64,000 nt of DNA from Stenotrophomonas sp. MMGLT7 (GCF_021168555.1 NZ_JAJOZS010000017.1:27497-91496); one strand, 5' to 3'; counted from the first letter of the stretch, positions 29,683 to 37,917 are shown. Translations and numbers: made by a program. Notes: generated from the letters alone by a model not told the origin.

Positions 29683-29805
29683 ACCACGGGCTAAGGACAT
29701 AACAAACCGGCGAAGGGGTTACAGAAAGCATCCTTTCGCTTGGGTAAGAGTGTGGGTAACACACCGACTCAGACAGAAAGAAGCTGCATAGATAGGCAAC
29801 ATGCG
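29683..29805. other. right inner arm of the invertible segment
   Basis: About 120 bp between the recombinase stop and the right core. It holds two GGGTAA direct repeats (29742, 29754) and the dyad GTGTGGGTAACACAC. An inverted GTTACCC occurs just before the recombinase ATG (28434-28440). These could be arm-type binding sites, but the motif is too short to be sure. The only in-frame starts for receptor B here are TTG (29740) and GTG (29752), neither with a ribosome site. Confidence 0.35.
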
Positions 29806-29822
29806 GTTGCTGCCCCCGCAAC
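29806..29822 (+). repeat. inversion core site, right copy
   Basis: GTTGCTGCCCCCGCAAC, identical to the left copy in opposite orientation. Here the arms extend to a perfect 10-bp dyad: ATGCGGTTGC before the spacer TGCCCCC and GCAACCGCAT after it. It encodes VAAPAT in the receptor B frame. Confidence 0.85.
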
Positions 29823-32379
29823 CGCATTCGCGCAGGAAGCAGGCAGCGACCCGACCAATCTTGACCGGATTGAGGTCACTGGATCTCGACTGAAGCGCGC
29901 TGAAGTCGAGGACGCAAATCCCGTAACCGTCATCGACCGCGTTCAGTTGGAGCGCAGTGGTGACCTGTCGGTCGCCGATTTCCTGCGTAATGCCGTGTAC
30001 AACAGCTATGGCTCGACCGTACAGGAATCCGGCTCAAGCCTCGGCTCCAGCGCAACAATCAACTTGCGCGGCCTGGGCAGCGCATACACATTGGTGCTGA
30101 TCGACGGTCGCAGGGTCACCAGTTCTCCGGGGCTGGATGGCGCCGCACAGAACATCAACTTCATTCCGACCGCTGCGGTGGAGCGCATCGAGGTTCTCCG
30201 CGAGGGCGCAGGCGCCGTCTACGGCTCGGACGCCATCGGTGGCGTGGTCAACATCATCCTGCGCAAGGATTATGAAGGTGGGCAAGTGAGTCTGGCCTAC
30301 GACAACCCTGAATACGGGCGTGAAGGCCGCCAGGCCTCCGGTGTACTGGGCATCAGTTCGGATCGCGGCAACGTGACCGTGATCGTCGACCATCAGGAAC
30401 GCGGCATCATGTACAATCGTGAAATCCGCGATAAGATCCCCGCCGACTGGTGGGCTGACGGCGCCAGTGTGTTTACGTCCTCGGCGAACTTCCTCAGTAG
30501 CACCGGCCGTGGCGTGCTGTCGTATCCAGACGCGGGCATTGTCGACCCGAACAACATCGAAGTGGCACCTGGCGTCTATCGCTTCGACCACGGCGTCACT
30601 TCGGCTTCCGAAGCCTCTCTTGAGCGCGATTCACTGATGGCCAACGGCCATTACCAGCTGACCAACGACATCGAGATGTTCTTCCGTGCCACCAGCGTGG
30701 AGACGAAGTCCTTCGGCGTCTACGCCTCTGCTCCGGTGGATACCTATCCAACGATAGCCGCGGACAACCCGTACAATCCCTTCGGCGAAGACGGCACGCT
30801 CTACTACCGCTTCACTCCGCTGGGCACTCGTGACACCACCGTCACTGATCGCCTGCGTGAAATCAACTTCGGCTTCCGCGGCAGCAACGATTGGCTGGGC
30901 GGCGCCGACTGGGAAGTGGCCGTTGGCCATGGTCGCGTGGTTAGCAACTCGATTGGCGAGAACTACGGCAACGGTGCCATCCTGCAGCAGTTGATCGATT
31001 CGGGGGAGTACAACCCCTTTGATCCGAACGATCCCAGCGTCACCGCCGCTGCCCCACTGGTCGGCCACACCGTGTTGATCAACGCCGAGCAACGTGAAGT
31101 CAGCGCCGACGGTCACATCAACTTCTACGACGTGTTCAGTTTGCCAGCTGGTTCCGTGCAGGTGGTGACCGGCTTCGAGTACCGCGACAGCCGCCTGGAA
31201 GTGAACTATGACGCACAGAGCGTAGCCGGCAACATCTTCGGCTCGGCTGGCGCCAATACTGGTGGTGAGCGCGCCTACAAGGCGGTCTACTTCGAGAGCC
31301 TGCTGCCGCTGCTAAGCAATCTTAACCTCACCGTTGCTGGTCGTTACGACGACTACAACGACTTCGGCAGCAAGTTCTCCCCGCATGTAGGTTTGGAATT
31401 CCGTCCGGTCGACTCGCTGCTGGTCCGCGGTTCGTGGGGCAAGGGCTTCCGTGCACCGACCCTGACCGACCTGTATGGCACGACTGCCACCAGCAACCTG
31501 GCGATCAGTGCCGATGCCTCGCTGAATCCAGCCTATCCGGGCGGTGACGAGGTGGCGGCTCAGGCTTTGGCGGAATACCAGGCACGGACCGGCGACACGT
31601 CCTACCAGCCGTATCCCGTCAATCCAACTAGCACCTCCGGCCAGTATCAGTTCCTGCTGGGCTCCAATCCCAATCTGGATGCAGAAGAATCCAAGAGCTG
31701 GGGCCTGGGCGTGGTGTGGAACCCGATCGATAGCCTGTCGCTGGCTTTGGACTACTTCGACGTCAAGCTCGACAACGTGATCACTACGTTGCCAGACGGC
31801 GTCATCATCCGCAACTATCCGGAACTGGTGACGCGCGGCCCGGACATCATCGCTCCGGACGGCACCGTTTTGCCGGGCGAGATCCGCAACATTGTCGCCA
31901 CTACAGTCAATGCCGATACCCGACGCATCCGAGGCCTGGAGTTCGAAGCCGACTACACCGTCGACACAGACTACGGCCGGTTCCTGTCGCAATTAAGCTG
32001 GAGTCATCGCCTGGAGGACTCGCTGGTTCCGGCAGGCCTGGAGGAGTTGGAACGCAAGGGTGAGTTCGGTCGTCCGGAAGATCGCGGTGCGCTGACTGTC
32101 GGCTGGGGCAAGAGTGACTTCGACATCTCGGCTACGGCCAATTATATCGGCAGCAGTGGCGACTCCTCGGATCGGGACAACTACTTCCCGTCCTGGACCA
32201 CCGTCGATCTGCAGTTGCAGTACAAGGCTCCGTGGAATGCCAAGATCACGCTGGGCGTGCGCAACATCGGCAATCGGTTCCCGCCTATTGTTTACGGCGT
32301 GGCCTTCCCGTTCTACGACTACACGCTGTACAACAGTAACGGGCGTACGCCGTACCTGCGCTACGAACAGAACTTCTGA
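29806..32379 (+). CDS. TonB-dependent receptor B, without start or signal peptide in this orientation
   Basis: The open frame encodes a complete mature receptor: signal-peptidase context ATAFAQEAGSD, TonB-box region DRIEVTGSRLKR, plug domain (RSGDLSVADFLRNAVYNSYG, RGLGSAYTLVLIDGRRVTSS, VERIEVLREGAGAVYGSDAI with GGVVNIILRK), and a barrel ending TPYLRYEQNF. The frame lacks any ATG upstream; it can be extended only to a TTG at 29740, which gives a polar, non-exportable N-terminus. So the product should not reach the outer membrane as drawn. The missing 26 codons sit at 28024-28101 on the other strand. After inversion the receptor would be 883 aa. The coding sequence is otherwise free of stops, consistent with a switch rather than decay. 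Confidence 0.88.
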   Translation, partial: VAAPATAFAQEAGSDPTNLDRIEVTGSRLKRAEVEDANPVTVIDRVQLERSGDLSVADFLRNAVYNSYGSTVQESGSSLGSSATINLRGLGSAYTLVLIDGRRVTSSPGLDGAAQNINFIPTAAVERIEVLREGAGAVYGSDAIGGVVNIILRKDYEGGQVSLAYDNPEYGREGRQASGVLGISSDRGNVTVIVDHQERGIMYNREIRDKIPADWWADGASVFTSSANFLSSTGRGVLSYPDAGIVDPNNIEVAPGVYRFDHGVTSASEASLERDSLMANGHYQLTNDIEMFFRATSVETKSFGVYASAPVDTYPTIAADNPYNPFGEDGTLYYRFTPLGTRDTTVTDRLREINFGFRGSNDWLGGADWEVAVGHGRVVSNSIGENYGNGAILQQLIDSGEYNPFDPNDPSVTAAAPLVGHTVLINAEQREVSADGHINFYDVFSLPAGSVQVVTGFEYRDSRLEVNYDAQSVAGNIFGSAGANTGGERAYKAVYFESLLPLLSNLNLTVAGRYDDYNDFGSKFSPHVGLEFRPVDSLLVRGSWGKGFRAPTLTDLYGTTATSNLAISADASLNPAYPGGDEVAAQALAEYQARTGDTSYQPYPVNPTSTSGQYQFLLGSNPNLDAEESKSWGLGVVWNPIDSLSLALDYFDVKLDNVITTLPDGVIIRNYPELVTRGPDIIAPDGTVLPGEIRNIVATTVNADTRRIRGLEFEADYTVDTDYGRFLSQLSWSHRLEDSLVPAGLEELERKGEFGRPEDRGALTVGWGKSDFDISATANYIGSSGDSSDRDNYFPSWTTVDLQLQYKAPWNAKITLGVRNIGNRFPPIVYGVAFPFYDYTLYNSNGRTPYLRYEQNF

Positions 32380-32405
32380 TTCCTGGAAGGACGTTTAGGC
32401 ATCCA

Positions 32406-32438
32406 GCGGCCCGTACTCTGTACGGGCCGCTTTTTTTA
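32406..32438 (+). terminator. rho-independent terminator of receptor B, entered by an insertion sequence
   Basis: Perfect stem GCGGCCCGTAC / GTACGGGCCGC with loop TCT, followed by TTTTTTTA. The last 8 bases are the target duplicated by the ISL3-type element that starts at 32439. Confidence 0.92.
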
Positions 32439-33662
32439 GGTTCTTCACGGATTCCCGGGGAAGGCAGCCTTGATCTTGAGGAAGAAGTAGGCGCTATCGC
32501 GATAGCCGTAGGCCATACGCTTGATGACCTTGATCTTGTTATTGATGCCTTCGAGCCGGCCGGTATGCATGCGCCAGCGCACCCGGCTGAGGATGCCGCG
32601 CCAGTAGGGCCGCAGGCATTTGGCGAAGTGCATCAAGGCCGGGATCTCGCTCTCATAGGCGTGCCGCAGCCATTGCTTCCAAGCGTCCCGCCAAGCCCAT
32701 GCCGTGGGTGCATTCCACAGGGCCTTGAGCTGCTCTTTCATCACGTGGACCGTCATCAGGCACTGGTTGGCTTCCAGCACCTCGGCCAGTCGGACCTGAT
32801 CGGCGTCCTTCAGGTTCGCCGGGTTGCGTAGCAGCAGCCAGTGCGCGCGCTTGACCACCCGCCGGGCCGGCTTGTCATGGCGCAGTTGATTGGCCGCATC
32901 CACCCGTACCCGGCTGATCACTTCACGGCCGTACTTGGCGATGACGTGGAACAGGTCATATACCACTCGTGCGTTTGGACAGCACTCGCCCACTTCCCGG
33001 TCGAAGGCCGTGTTCATGTCCATGGCCACCGCCTGGATCCGGGCGCAACCGGCCGGCCCCAGGGACTGGAAGAACGGCCGGATGGCCTTGCGGCTACGGC
33101 CTTCGCCGATCCACAGCACCCGCAGGGTGTCGGCATCGAGCACCACCGTCGCGTAGCGATGCCCCTTGTAGAGCGCGAACTCGTCCATGATCAGCCGGGT
33201 TGGCTCAGCCGCGGGCAACGCTTCAAGCTGAGCCTGCAATCGTCGGGCATCAAGCAGGCGCACCGTGCTCCAGTGCAGTTCAAACAGTTTGGCCACGTGA
33301 GCAGTCGGCAGCTTCTGGCACATCCCCGACACCGCCTCGGCCAGCCGTCGGGTCAGGCGCGCGTGGCGCTCCAACCACGCCACCGGCTCCATTCGCGTCC
33401 CGCACTGCGGGCATAGGACCCGGCGCAGGGTCACCTGCAGGACGACCGGCTTGCCCAGTAGGGGGATATCGCGGATACGACGCTGAATCTGGTGGTCGCC
33501 CACTTGCAGGTCGGCCACACCAAAACCCTCCCAGAACGGGAGGAAGCATTTACCATCTGACATTGGAACGGTGGCTCTCGGTTGGGACGTTTGCTCGCAC
33601 AAACATCTTCACCGATCCACCGTTCCTTCTGCGAGCGGTTCCACGAACTTCCGTGAAGAACC
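32439..33662 (-). mobile_element. ISL3-family insertion sequence, complete (1224 bp)
   Basis: Terminal inverted repeats start GGTTCTTCACGGA at 32439 and, as reverse complement, end at 33662 with the same 13 bases. It is flanked by an exact 8-bp duplication TTTTTTTA (32431-32438 and 33663-33670), the length typical of ISL3 elements. It holds one transposase gene. It landed in the T-tract of the receptor B terminator, separating receptor B from the three modification genes. The perfect ends and duplication indicate a recent insertion. Confidence 0.95.
32445..33563 (-). CDS. ISL3 family transposase
   Basis: 372 aa from the ATG at 33563 (the frame is open to 33602 with an alternative ATG). An N-terminal zinc-ribbon VLCPQCGTRMEPV precedes an HTH region and the DDE transposase domain: LIMDEFALYKGHRYATVVLD (first Asp), QAVAMDMNTAF (second Asp) and the C-terminal RLEGINNKIKVIKRMAYGYRD (Glu). 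Motifs and length agree with the DDE_Tnp_ISL3 family, and the gene is intact. It lies entirely within the inverted repeats of the element; its stop is 6 bp from the left end. Confidence 0.95.
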   Translation of the reverse strand: MSDGKCFLPFWEGFGVADLQVGDHQIQRRIRDIPLLGKPVVLQVTLRRVLCPQCGTRMEPVAWLERHARLTRRLAEAVSGMCQKLPTAHVAKLFELHWSTVRLLDARRLQAQLEALPAAEPTRLIMDEFALYKGHRYATVVLDADTLRVLWIGEGRSRKAIRPFFQSLGPAGCARIQAVAMDMNTAFDREVGECCPNARVVYDLFHVIAKYGREVISRVRVDAANQLRHDKPARRVVKRAHWLLLRNPANLKDADQVRLAEVLEANQCLMTVHVMKEQLKALWNAPTAWAWRDAWKQWLRHAYESEIPALMHFAKCLRPYWRGILSRVRWRMHTGRLEGINNKIKVIKRMAYGYRDSAYFFLKIKAAFPGNP

Positions 33663-33705
33663 TTTTTTTATCATGGAGTTGTCCCCCAACAGGCCCCATT
33701 CCACA

Positions 33706-34371
33706 ATGAACGGACAGTCCGATACCCACGCCGTCATTCATCCCCTTTATGCAGTCCCATTACTGCAAAGCCAGTTTCCCGATTCGGAACGAATGAATGC
33801 CGACTTGGCACGACTGTTCCTGCAATGGGAAGCCCAAGGCGATATCCATCGCGACAGCACGCTACGCGATACTCAGCATGGCATCTTCGAGAGCGACTTC
33901 TACCTACATCGACGCAAAGAGACACCAGTACGCATGCTGTTCGACTTCATCCATCAAACGCTGCTGAGCTTCATCCAGGGCATCAATCAGTATCCGCCCG
34001 AACAGATGTCCAACCTGGATTTCGACATGCATTCCTGGTTCCACGTAACCCGCAAGGGTGGTTTCCAATGTGCCCATAACCACCCCAACGCCAGTTGGTC
34101 GGCGATCTACTGCGTGACCCCAGGAGAGCCGGTATCGCCGCTCGGCGGCTCGGTCCGCTTCCATGACCCACGGACCGGTAGCGACATGTATCGCGACCCT
34201 GCCAATGACCATATGCAAATACCCTATCGGCTCGGCTCCTGGCAACTGAACCACAAGGCAGGGCAACTCATCGGTTTTCCCTCCTACCTCCTTCACGAAG
34301 TTCTCGCCTACGATGGCGAGCAGCCAAGGATCACTGTGGCCCTCAACGCGTGGACCCGCTGGAAGCGCTGA
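33706..34371 (+). CDS. putative 2-oxoglutarate/Fe(II)-dependent oxygenase
   Basis: 221 aa resembling the small bacterial 2OG-Fe(II) oxygenase family (TIGR02466 type). It begins with the family-like HPLYAVPLLQSQF, has DMHSWFHVTRKGGFQCAHNH with PNASWSAIYCVTPG (probable first iron His), and ends GFPSYLLHEVLAYDGEQPRI-TVALNAW, supplying the distal His and the 2OG-binding Arg. Such enzymes hydroxylate peptides or small molecules. An earlier ATG at 33673 lies 10 bp from the IS edge; neither start has a strong ribosome site. It is followed 16 bp later by a methyltransferase and then a glycosyltransferase. Any promoter shared with receptor B has been displaced by the IS. Confidence 0.75.
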   Translation: MNGQSDTHAVIHPLYAVPLLQSQFPDSERMNADLARLFLQWEAQGDIHRDSTLRDTQHGIFESDFYLHRRKETPVRMLFDFIHQTLLSFIQGINQYPPEQMSNLDFDMHSWFHVTRKGGFQCAHNHPNASWSAIYCVTPGEPVSPLGGSVRFHDPRTGSDMYRDPANDHMQIPYRLGSWQLNHKAGQLIGFPSYLLHEVLAYDGEQPRITVALNAWTRWKR

Positions 34372-34387
34372 AGACGGTGCACTCCCC

Positions 34388-35362
34388 ATGAAAGAAGCAG
34401 CCCAAGACACAAGCAAAATTCCGCGGGACGATCCGCATGCGTGGTCCAGCCTCTGGCGCGCCGGTGTCCTGCATTCATGCGGCAAAGCGTTTCAAGGCAA
34501 TTATTCCGGGCCACTGCAAGCCTTCTGGCAACAGCGCTTCGATGCGCTCGGAGATGGCGACCGCATGGTCGACATCGGCACTGGCAACGGTGCGATCCCG
34601 CTGCTTGCCAGCCAGAATGCTCGCCGGCGTGGCATCGACTTGGACCTCCACGGCGTGGACATCGCCGACATCGACCCTCCCGCCTGCATATCCGGCGGCC
34701 AGGCGATGTATGCAGGCATCCGCTTCCATCCCAGAACCTCGGCACTATCGCTACCATTCGCCGACGCAAGCGTGCATCTGCTTACATCCCAGTACGCCTT
34801 GGAATACATGCCTCGCGCGCAAGCCATTCGTGAGGCGCTGCGGGTCATGGGATACGATGGAGCAGCAGCATTCGTACTGCACAGCGACGATTCGATCATT
34901 TCCGCTACGCTGTCGCCGCAGTTACGGGGATTGGATTGGCTGTTCGGACAAAGCGAGTTGCTTGCCCGCACACGGCAACTGATCGCCCATCACACTATGA
35001 AGTCCCAGCCCCCCTCTGCGGATGCAACGATACGCGCCGAATTCGAGTCCGCCATGCGAGAATTCATGAATGTGGTCCACGAGAATCCCTCGACGGACAT
35101 TCTCAGGAAGGTCACCGGCCACCTGCGCAACATCCTGTCTTTGGAGCCGGCCGGCGCCATGGCCGCGCTGGATCGCACCGAACGCTCGCTTCGGGACGAA
35201 CATGAGCGCCTGCGGCAACTCCAACGCGCCATTCTGACCCAGGAAGACTTCGACCAGTTGGCCGAAGTCTTCGCCTCCACCGGGCGCAGGGTGACGGTCA
35301 CGCCCATCGACCATGTCCCTGGAACCTGCATGGGCAGGACGATGATGATCGAACGTGCCTGA
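34388..35362 (+). CDS. class I SAM-dependent methyltransferase
   Basis: 324 aa. The N-terminal Rossmann domain carries motif I MVDIGTGNGAIPLLAS (about residues 58-73), an acidic GVDIADID after strand 2, and LPFADASVHLLTSQYALEYM around strand 4-5, the usual methyltransferase order. The C-terminal third is helical and charged (DEHERLRQLQRAILTQEDFD). Acceptor unknown. GC is modestly lower than in the flanking core. The last 8 bp overlap the next gene, so the two are translated together. Confidence 0.85.
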   Translation: MKEAAQDTSKIPRDDPHAWSSLWRAGVLHSCGKAFQGNYSGPLQAFWQQRFDALGDGDRMVDIGTGNGAIPLLASQNARRRGIDLDLHGVDIADIDPPACISGGQAMYAGIRFHPRTSALSLPFADASVHLLTSQYALEYMPRAQAIREALRVMGYDGAAAFVLHSDDSIISATLSPQLRGLDWLFGQSELLARTRQLIAHHTMKSQPPSADATIRAEFESAMREFMNVVHENPSTDILRKVTGHLRNILSLEPAGAMAALDRTERSLRDEHERLRQLQRAILTQEDFDQLAEVFASTGRRVTVTPIDHVPGTCMGRTMMIERA

Positions 35363-37292
35363 TCGTTCCAGCGACGCTCGCCGCCTGCACGCAGCCGCGG
35401 ATTTCGCGGCGGCAGAGACGGCCTATCTCGACGCACTGGCGTCGCATCCCCAAGATACGGAACTGCAACACGACTATGCCGTATTGCTGATGCAGACGCG
35501 ACGCGAGGAACAAGCCATCACATGGTTCGAGCGCACACTAGCCGTACGCGCATCCATCGACAGCAGCCTGGCACTTTTGCTGTGTCTGCGCGCCACGGGA
35601 CGCATCGCACAGGCTAGGGTGATCGCGGCGACACTCGTGGAGCGGGTTCCCGGCCACGCCATGGCATGGCTACTCAAGGGGAGTCTGGACGTCATTGCAG
35701 GTGCGCACGCCGCCGCCGAGCCAGCATTGCGGCGTTGTGTCCAGTTGGACCCGCGCCTGGGAGAAGCTTGGCACTACCTTGGCGAAGCGCTGCAGGCACT
35801 GCAGCGCTGGCAAGAGGCCATCCAGGCCTATCGTGTGTCCATGCACTATCAGCCGGCGGAAATATTCAACATTGCCCTGTGCAGCGAACGTGCCGGCCTC
35901 TGGCATGAGGCGCTGGAAGGCTATCGCCGCATGCTGCGTATGTATCCTGACCGCGCCAACGTTATGGTAAGGCTGGCCCAGGCCGAGGCCATGTGCTGTC
36001 TGTTCGAGGAGGAAGCCGGGACCATGACGCGGCTACATCAGCGTCTGACATCATCTTCTTTCGCGTTAGCCGCCGATGATCATCCCGAGGCATTTCCTTT
36101 AGCCTACCTGCCGCTGGCCAACACCCTCAGAGCCGACCTGTTGCGACGCCATGCAGCGTCGATCGCCCAGCGGGCTAGCAACCACGCATCACGCCGTGCG
36201 GCCCGCCGTAGCTGTTCAGCGGCACTAAGGAGACTTCGCATCGGCTATCTATCGGCCGATTTCGGGGAGCATCCAGTCGGCGAACTCATCCAGGGCGTCT
36301 TTGCCGCACACGATCGCGCGATCGTGGAGGTATACGGGTACTCCCTGCGCAGTCATGAAGGTGATATCTCTCGCCGGATTCGCGACGGCATGGACCACTT
36401 CCGCAACCTGGAAAGCATGCCGAGCACAGGGATCGCCGATCTCATCCGGCACGATGCACCGAATGTTCTGATCGACTTGGGGGGGTATACCCAAGGTGCC
36501 CGTCCTGAGGTACTGGCACTGCGCCCCGCGCCGATCCAGTTGGGCTGGCTTGGCTTCATCCATGGACACCAAGCCCCGTGGCTGGACGGCCTGCTGCTCG
36601 ACGAATGGATGCAGCCGGCCTCCGCACCCTGGCCTTACGAGGACAGGGTGCTGCACTTGTCCACGACCGTGTTCCCCGGTTGTCCGCAATCGCCCGGACG
36701 CATGGATCGCAAGCGCTTCGGCCTTCCCAAGGACGTTCCCCTGCTGGCCAGTTTCAATACCAGCTACAAGCTGGACGAAGAACTGATGCGCGCATGGGTC
36801 TCGATCCTGCAACAGACCCCATCCGCATGGCTGCTGATCTGCGTTCCCGAATACGCTCGCGTGGGCTTCCTCCATAACTGGCGCCGCTTCGGCGGTCCCG
36901 AACACCTACTCTTCGGCGACAAGCTTCCCCGCGCAGAGCAAGCCGATCGCGCTGCAAGTTGCGACCTGTTCTTGGATGCCTTCCGCTATCAGGTCGGAGC
37001 GACCGCCGTTTCTTCGCTCGCGGCAGGGCTGCCTATTCTAACCCGGACTGGCGACACGCCTCTGTCCCGTTCCGGCACCAGCCTGAACTGCTATCTAGGG
37101 ATGCACGAACTGGTCTGCGCCGACACTGCCAGCTACGTAGCCAAAGCCATACAACTGGCGACGAAGCCAGGCGCGCTATCTGCATTGCGCCTGCGCCTAG
37201 ACCGAGCATTGGCGCGAACGGATCTCTTTAATCCACGCCGTAGCGCTGCCGATGTCGAAGCCATCTGCCAACGCCTCACTCGGACGCCATGA
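35355..37292 (+). CDS. TPR protein with O-GlcNAc transferase (GT41/SPINDLY-like) catalytic domain
   Basis: 645 aa from a GTG start that overlaps the methyltransferase. Residues about 10-215 are tetratricopeptide repeats (AAETAYLDALASHPQDTELQ, WHYLGEALQALQRWQEAIQA, YRRMLRMYPDRANVMVRLAQ). The rest is the OGT catalytic domain: RRLRIGYLSADFGEHPVGEL, IADLIRHDAPNVLIDLGGYT, RPAPIQLGWLGFIHGHQAPW and DLFLDAFRYQVGATAVSSLA. This family transfers GlcNAc or fucose to Ser/Thr of proteins; bacterial members often modify surface or flagellar proteins. As third member of an oxygenase-methyltransferase-OGT set it suggests modification of a peptide or protein linked to the receptor system. The substrate is not identified. 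Confidence 0.9.
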   Translation: MPDRSSDARRLHAAADFAAAETAYLDALASHPQDTELQHDYAVLLMQTRREEQAITWFERTLAVRASIDSSLALLLCLRATGRIAQARVIAATLVERVPGHAMAWLLKGSLDVIAGAHAAAEPALRRCVQLDPRLGEAWHYLGEALQALQRWQEAIQAYRVSMHYQPAEIFNIALCSERAGLWHEALEGYRRMLRMYPDRANVMVRLAQAEAMCCLFEEEAGTMTRLHQRLTSSSFALAADDHPEAFPLAYLPLANTLRADLLRRHAASIAQRASNHASRRAARRSCSAALRRLRIGYLSADFGEHPVGELIQGVFAAHDRAIVEVYGYSLRSHEGDISRRIRDGMDHFRNLESMPSTGIADLIRHDAPNVLIDLGGYTQGARPEVLALRPAPIQLGWLGFIHGHQAPWLDGLLLDEWMQPASAPWPYEDRVLHLSTTVFPGCPQSPGRMDRKRFGLPKDVPLLASFNTSYKLDEELMRAWVSILQQTPSAWLLICVPEYARVGFLHNWRRFGGPEHLLFGDKLPRAEQADRAASCDLFLDAFRYQVGATAVSSLAAGLPILTRTGDTPLSRSGTSLNCYLGMHELVCADTASYVAKAIQLATKPGALSALRLRLDRALARTDLFNPRRSAADVEAICQRLTRTP

Positions 37293-37305
37293 ATCCAGAT
37301 TCTGC

Positions 37306-37917
37306 TCACCCCGGAATCAACGTAGCAATCACATGCTCCACATACGCCTCGAAGTCCTCACGAGCCTGCTTCGGTTGCTGCAGCTGCAGCGACAACTGCA
37401 GGAAGCCGACATAGGCGGCGTAGGCCAGCCGGGCGCGGTGCCGGGCGTCGGTCGAGCTGAGGCCGGCCTGGCGGAATGAGGCAACCAGATAGTCCAGGCG
37501 GCTCTGGGAAACGCGGTCGATGACCGGACGAACCGTGGGATGGTCCAAGGCCTTGAGCAGTTCGCTGTACACGATGTGCGGCTTGACCTCGTGGGCGACC
37601 AGCTGGAACAGCGCGCGCAGCCTGGCGGTCGGGTCGGCCACGTCCTCCAGGCTGCCGAACACCTGCTCCTGCTCGAACTGCTCCCAGCGCTCCAGGGCGG
37701 CCTGCAGCAGGGCGTCTCGCGAAGGGAAGTGCCAATAGAAACTGCCCTTGGTCACCCCTAGTCGCCTGGCCAGCGGCTCCACGGCAACGGCTCCCACACC
37801 CTGCTCGGCGATCAGGTCCAGAGCCGCCTGCGCCCAGTCATCGGCGCTCAGGCGGTGGTTTCGTGCCGATGCTGAATTGCGTTTCTGTGCGGGTGCAGAT
37901 GTGGTTTCTTCGTTCAT
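37306..37917 (-). CDS. TetR family transcriptional regulator
   Basis: 203 aa. The N-terminal HTH is at about residues 24-72 (AQAALDLIAEQGVGAVAVEP, then RRLGVTKGSFYWHFPSRDALLQAALERWE), with the very typical KGSFYWHF recognition helix. The C-terminal ligand domain is helical. It is divergent from the alpha/beta hydrolase-fadE pair, with dyad sequences between them, so it probably represses that pair and responds to a fatty acyl compound. The convergent OGT gene ends 13 bp away. Confidence 0.93.
   Translation of the reverse strand: MNEETTSAPAQKRNSASARNHRLSADDWAQAALDLIAEQGVGAVAVEPLARRLGVTKGSFYWHFPSRDALLQAALERWEQFEQEQVFGSLEDVADPTARLRALFQLVAHEVKPHIVYSELLKALDHPTVRPVIDRVSQSRLDYLVASFRQAGLSSTDARHRARLAYAAYVGFLQLSLQLQQPKQAREDFEAYVEHVIATLIPG

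Larger units (their letters stand above)
28007..29822. mobile_element. putative invertible DNA segment carrying its own recombinase (phase switch for TonB receptor B)
   Basis: 1.8 kb bounded by inverted 17-bp cores. It contains, divergently, the start region and signal peptide of a TonB receptor (minus strand, left end) and a tyrosine recombinase gene (plus strand). Receptor B begins at the right boundary without start codon or signal peptide. Inversion between the cores would place ribosome site and 26 signal codons in frame with receptor B, giving an 883-aa receptor. An ordinary integrated element would leave direct, not inverted, repeats and would keep both gene halves in the same direction. 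The switch is inferred from sequence; the alternate orientation is not in this window. Confidence 0.8.

Noticed and set aside
28007..29822. The recombinase segment as an ordinary integrated genomic island or prophage remnant
   Set aside because: Its end repeats are inverted, not direct, the split receptor halves lie on opposite strands, it carries nothing but the recombinase, and no tRNA or other standard attachment gene is present.
29806..32379. Receptor B as a decayed pseudogene
   Set aside because: There is no internal stop or frameshift, the barrel C-terminus is complete, and the missing 5' end exists intact 1.7 kb away at a matching crossover core. A switch explains this better than decay.
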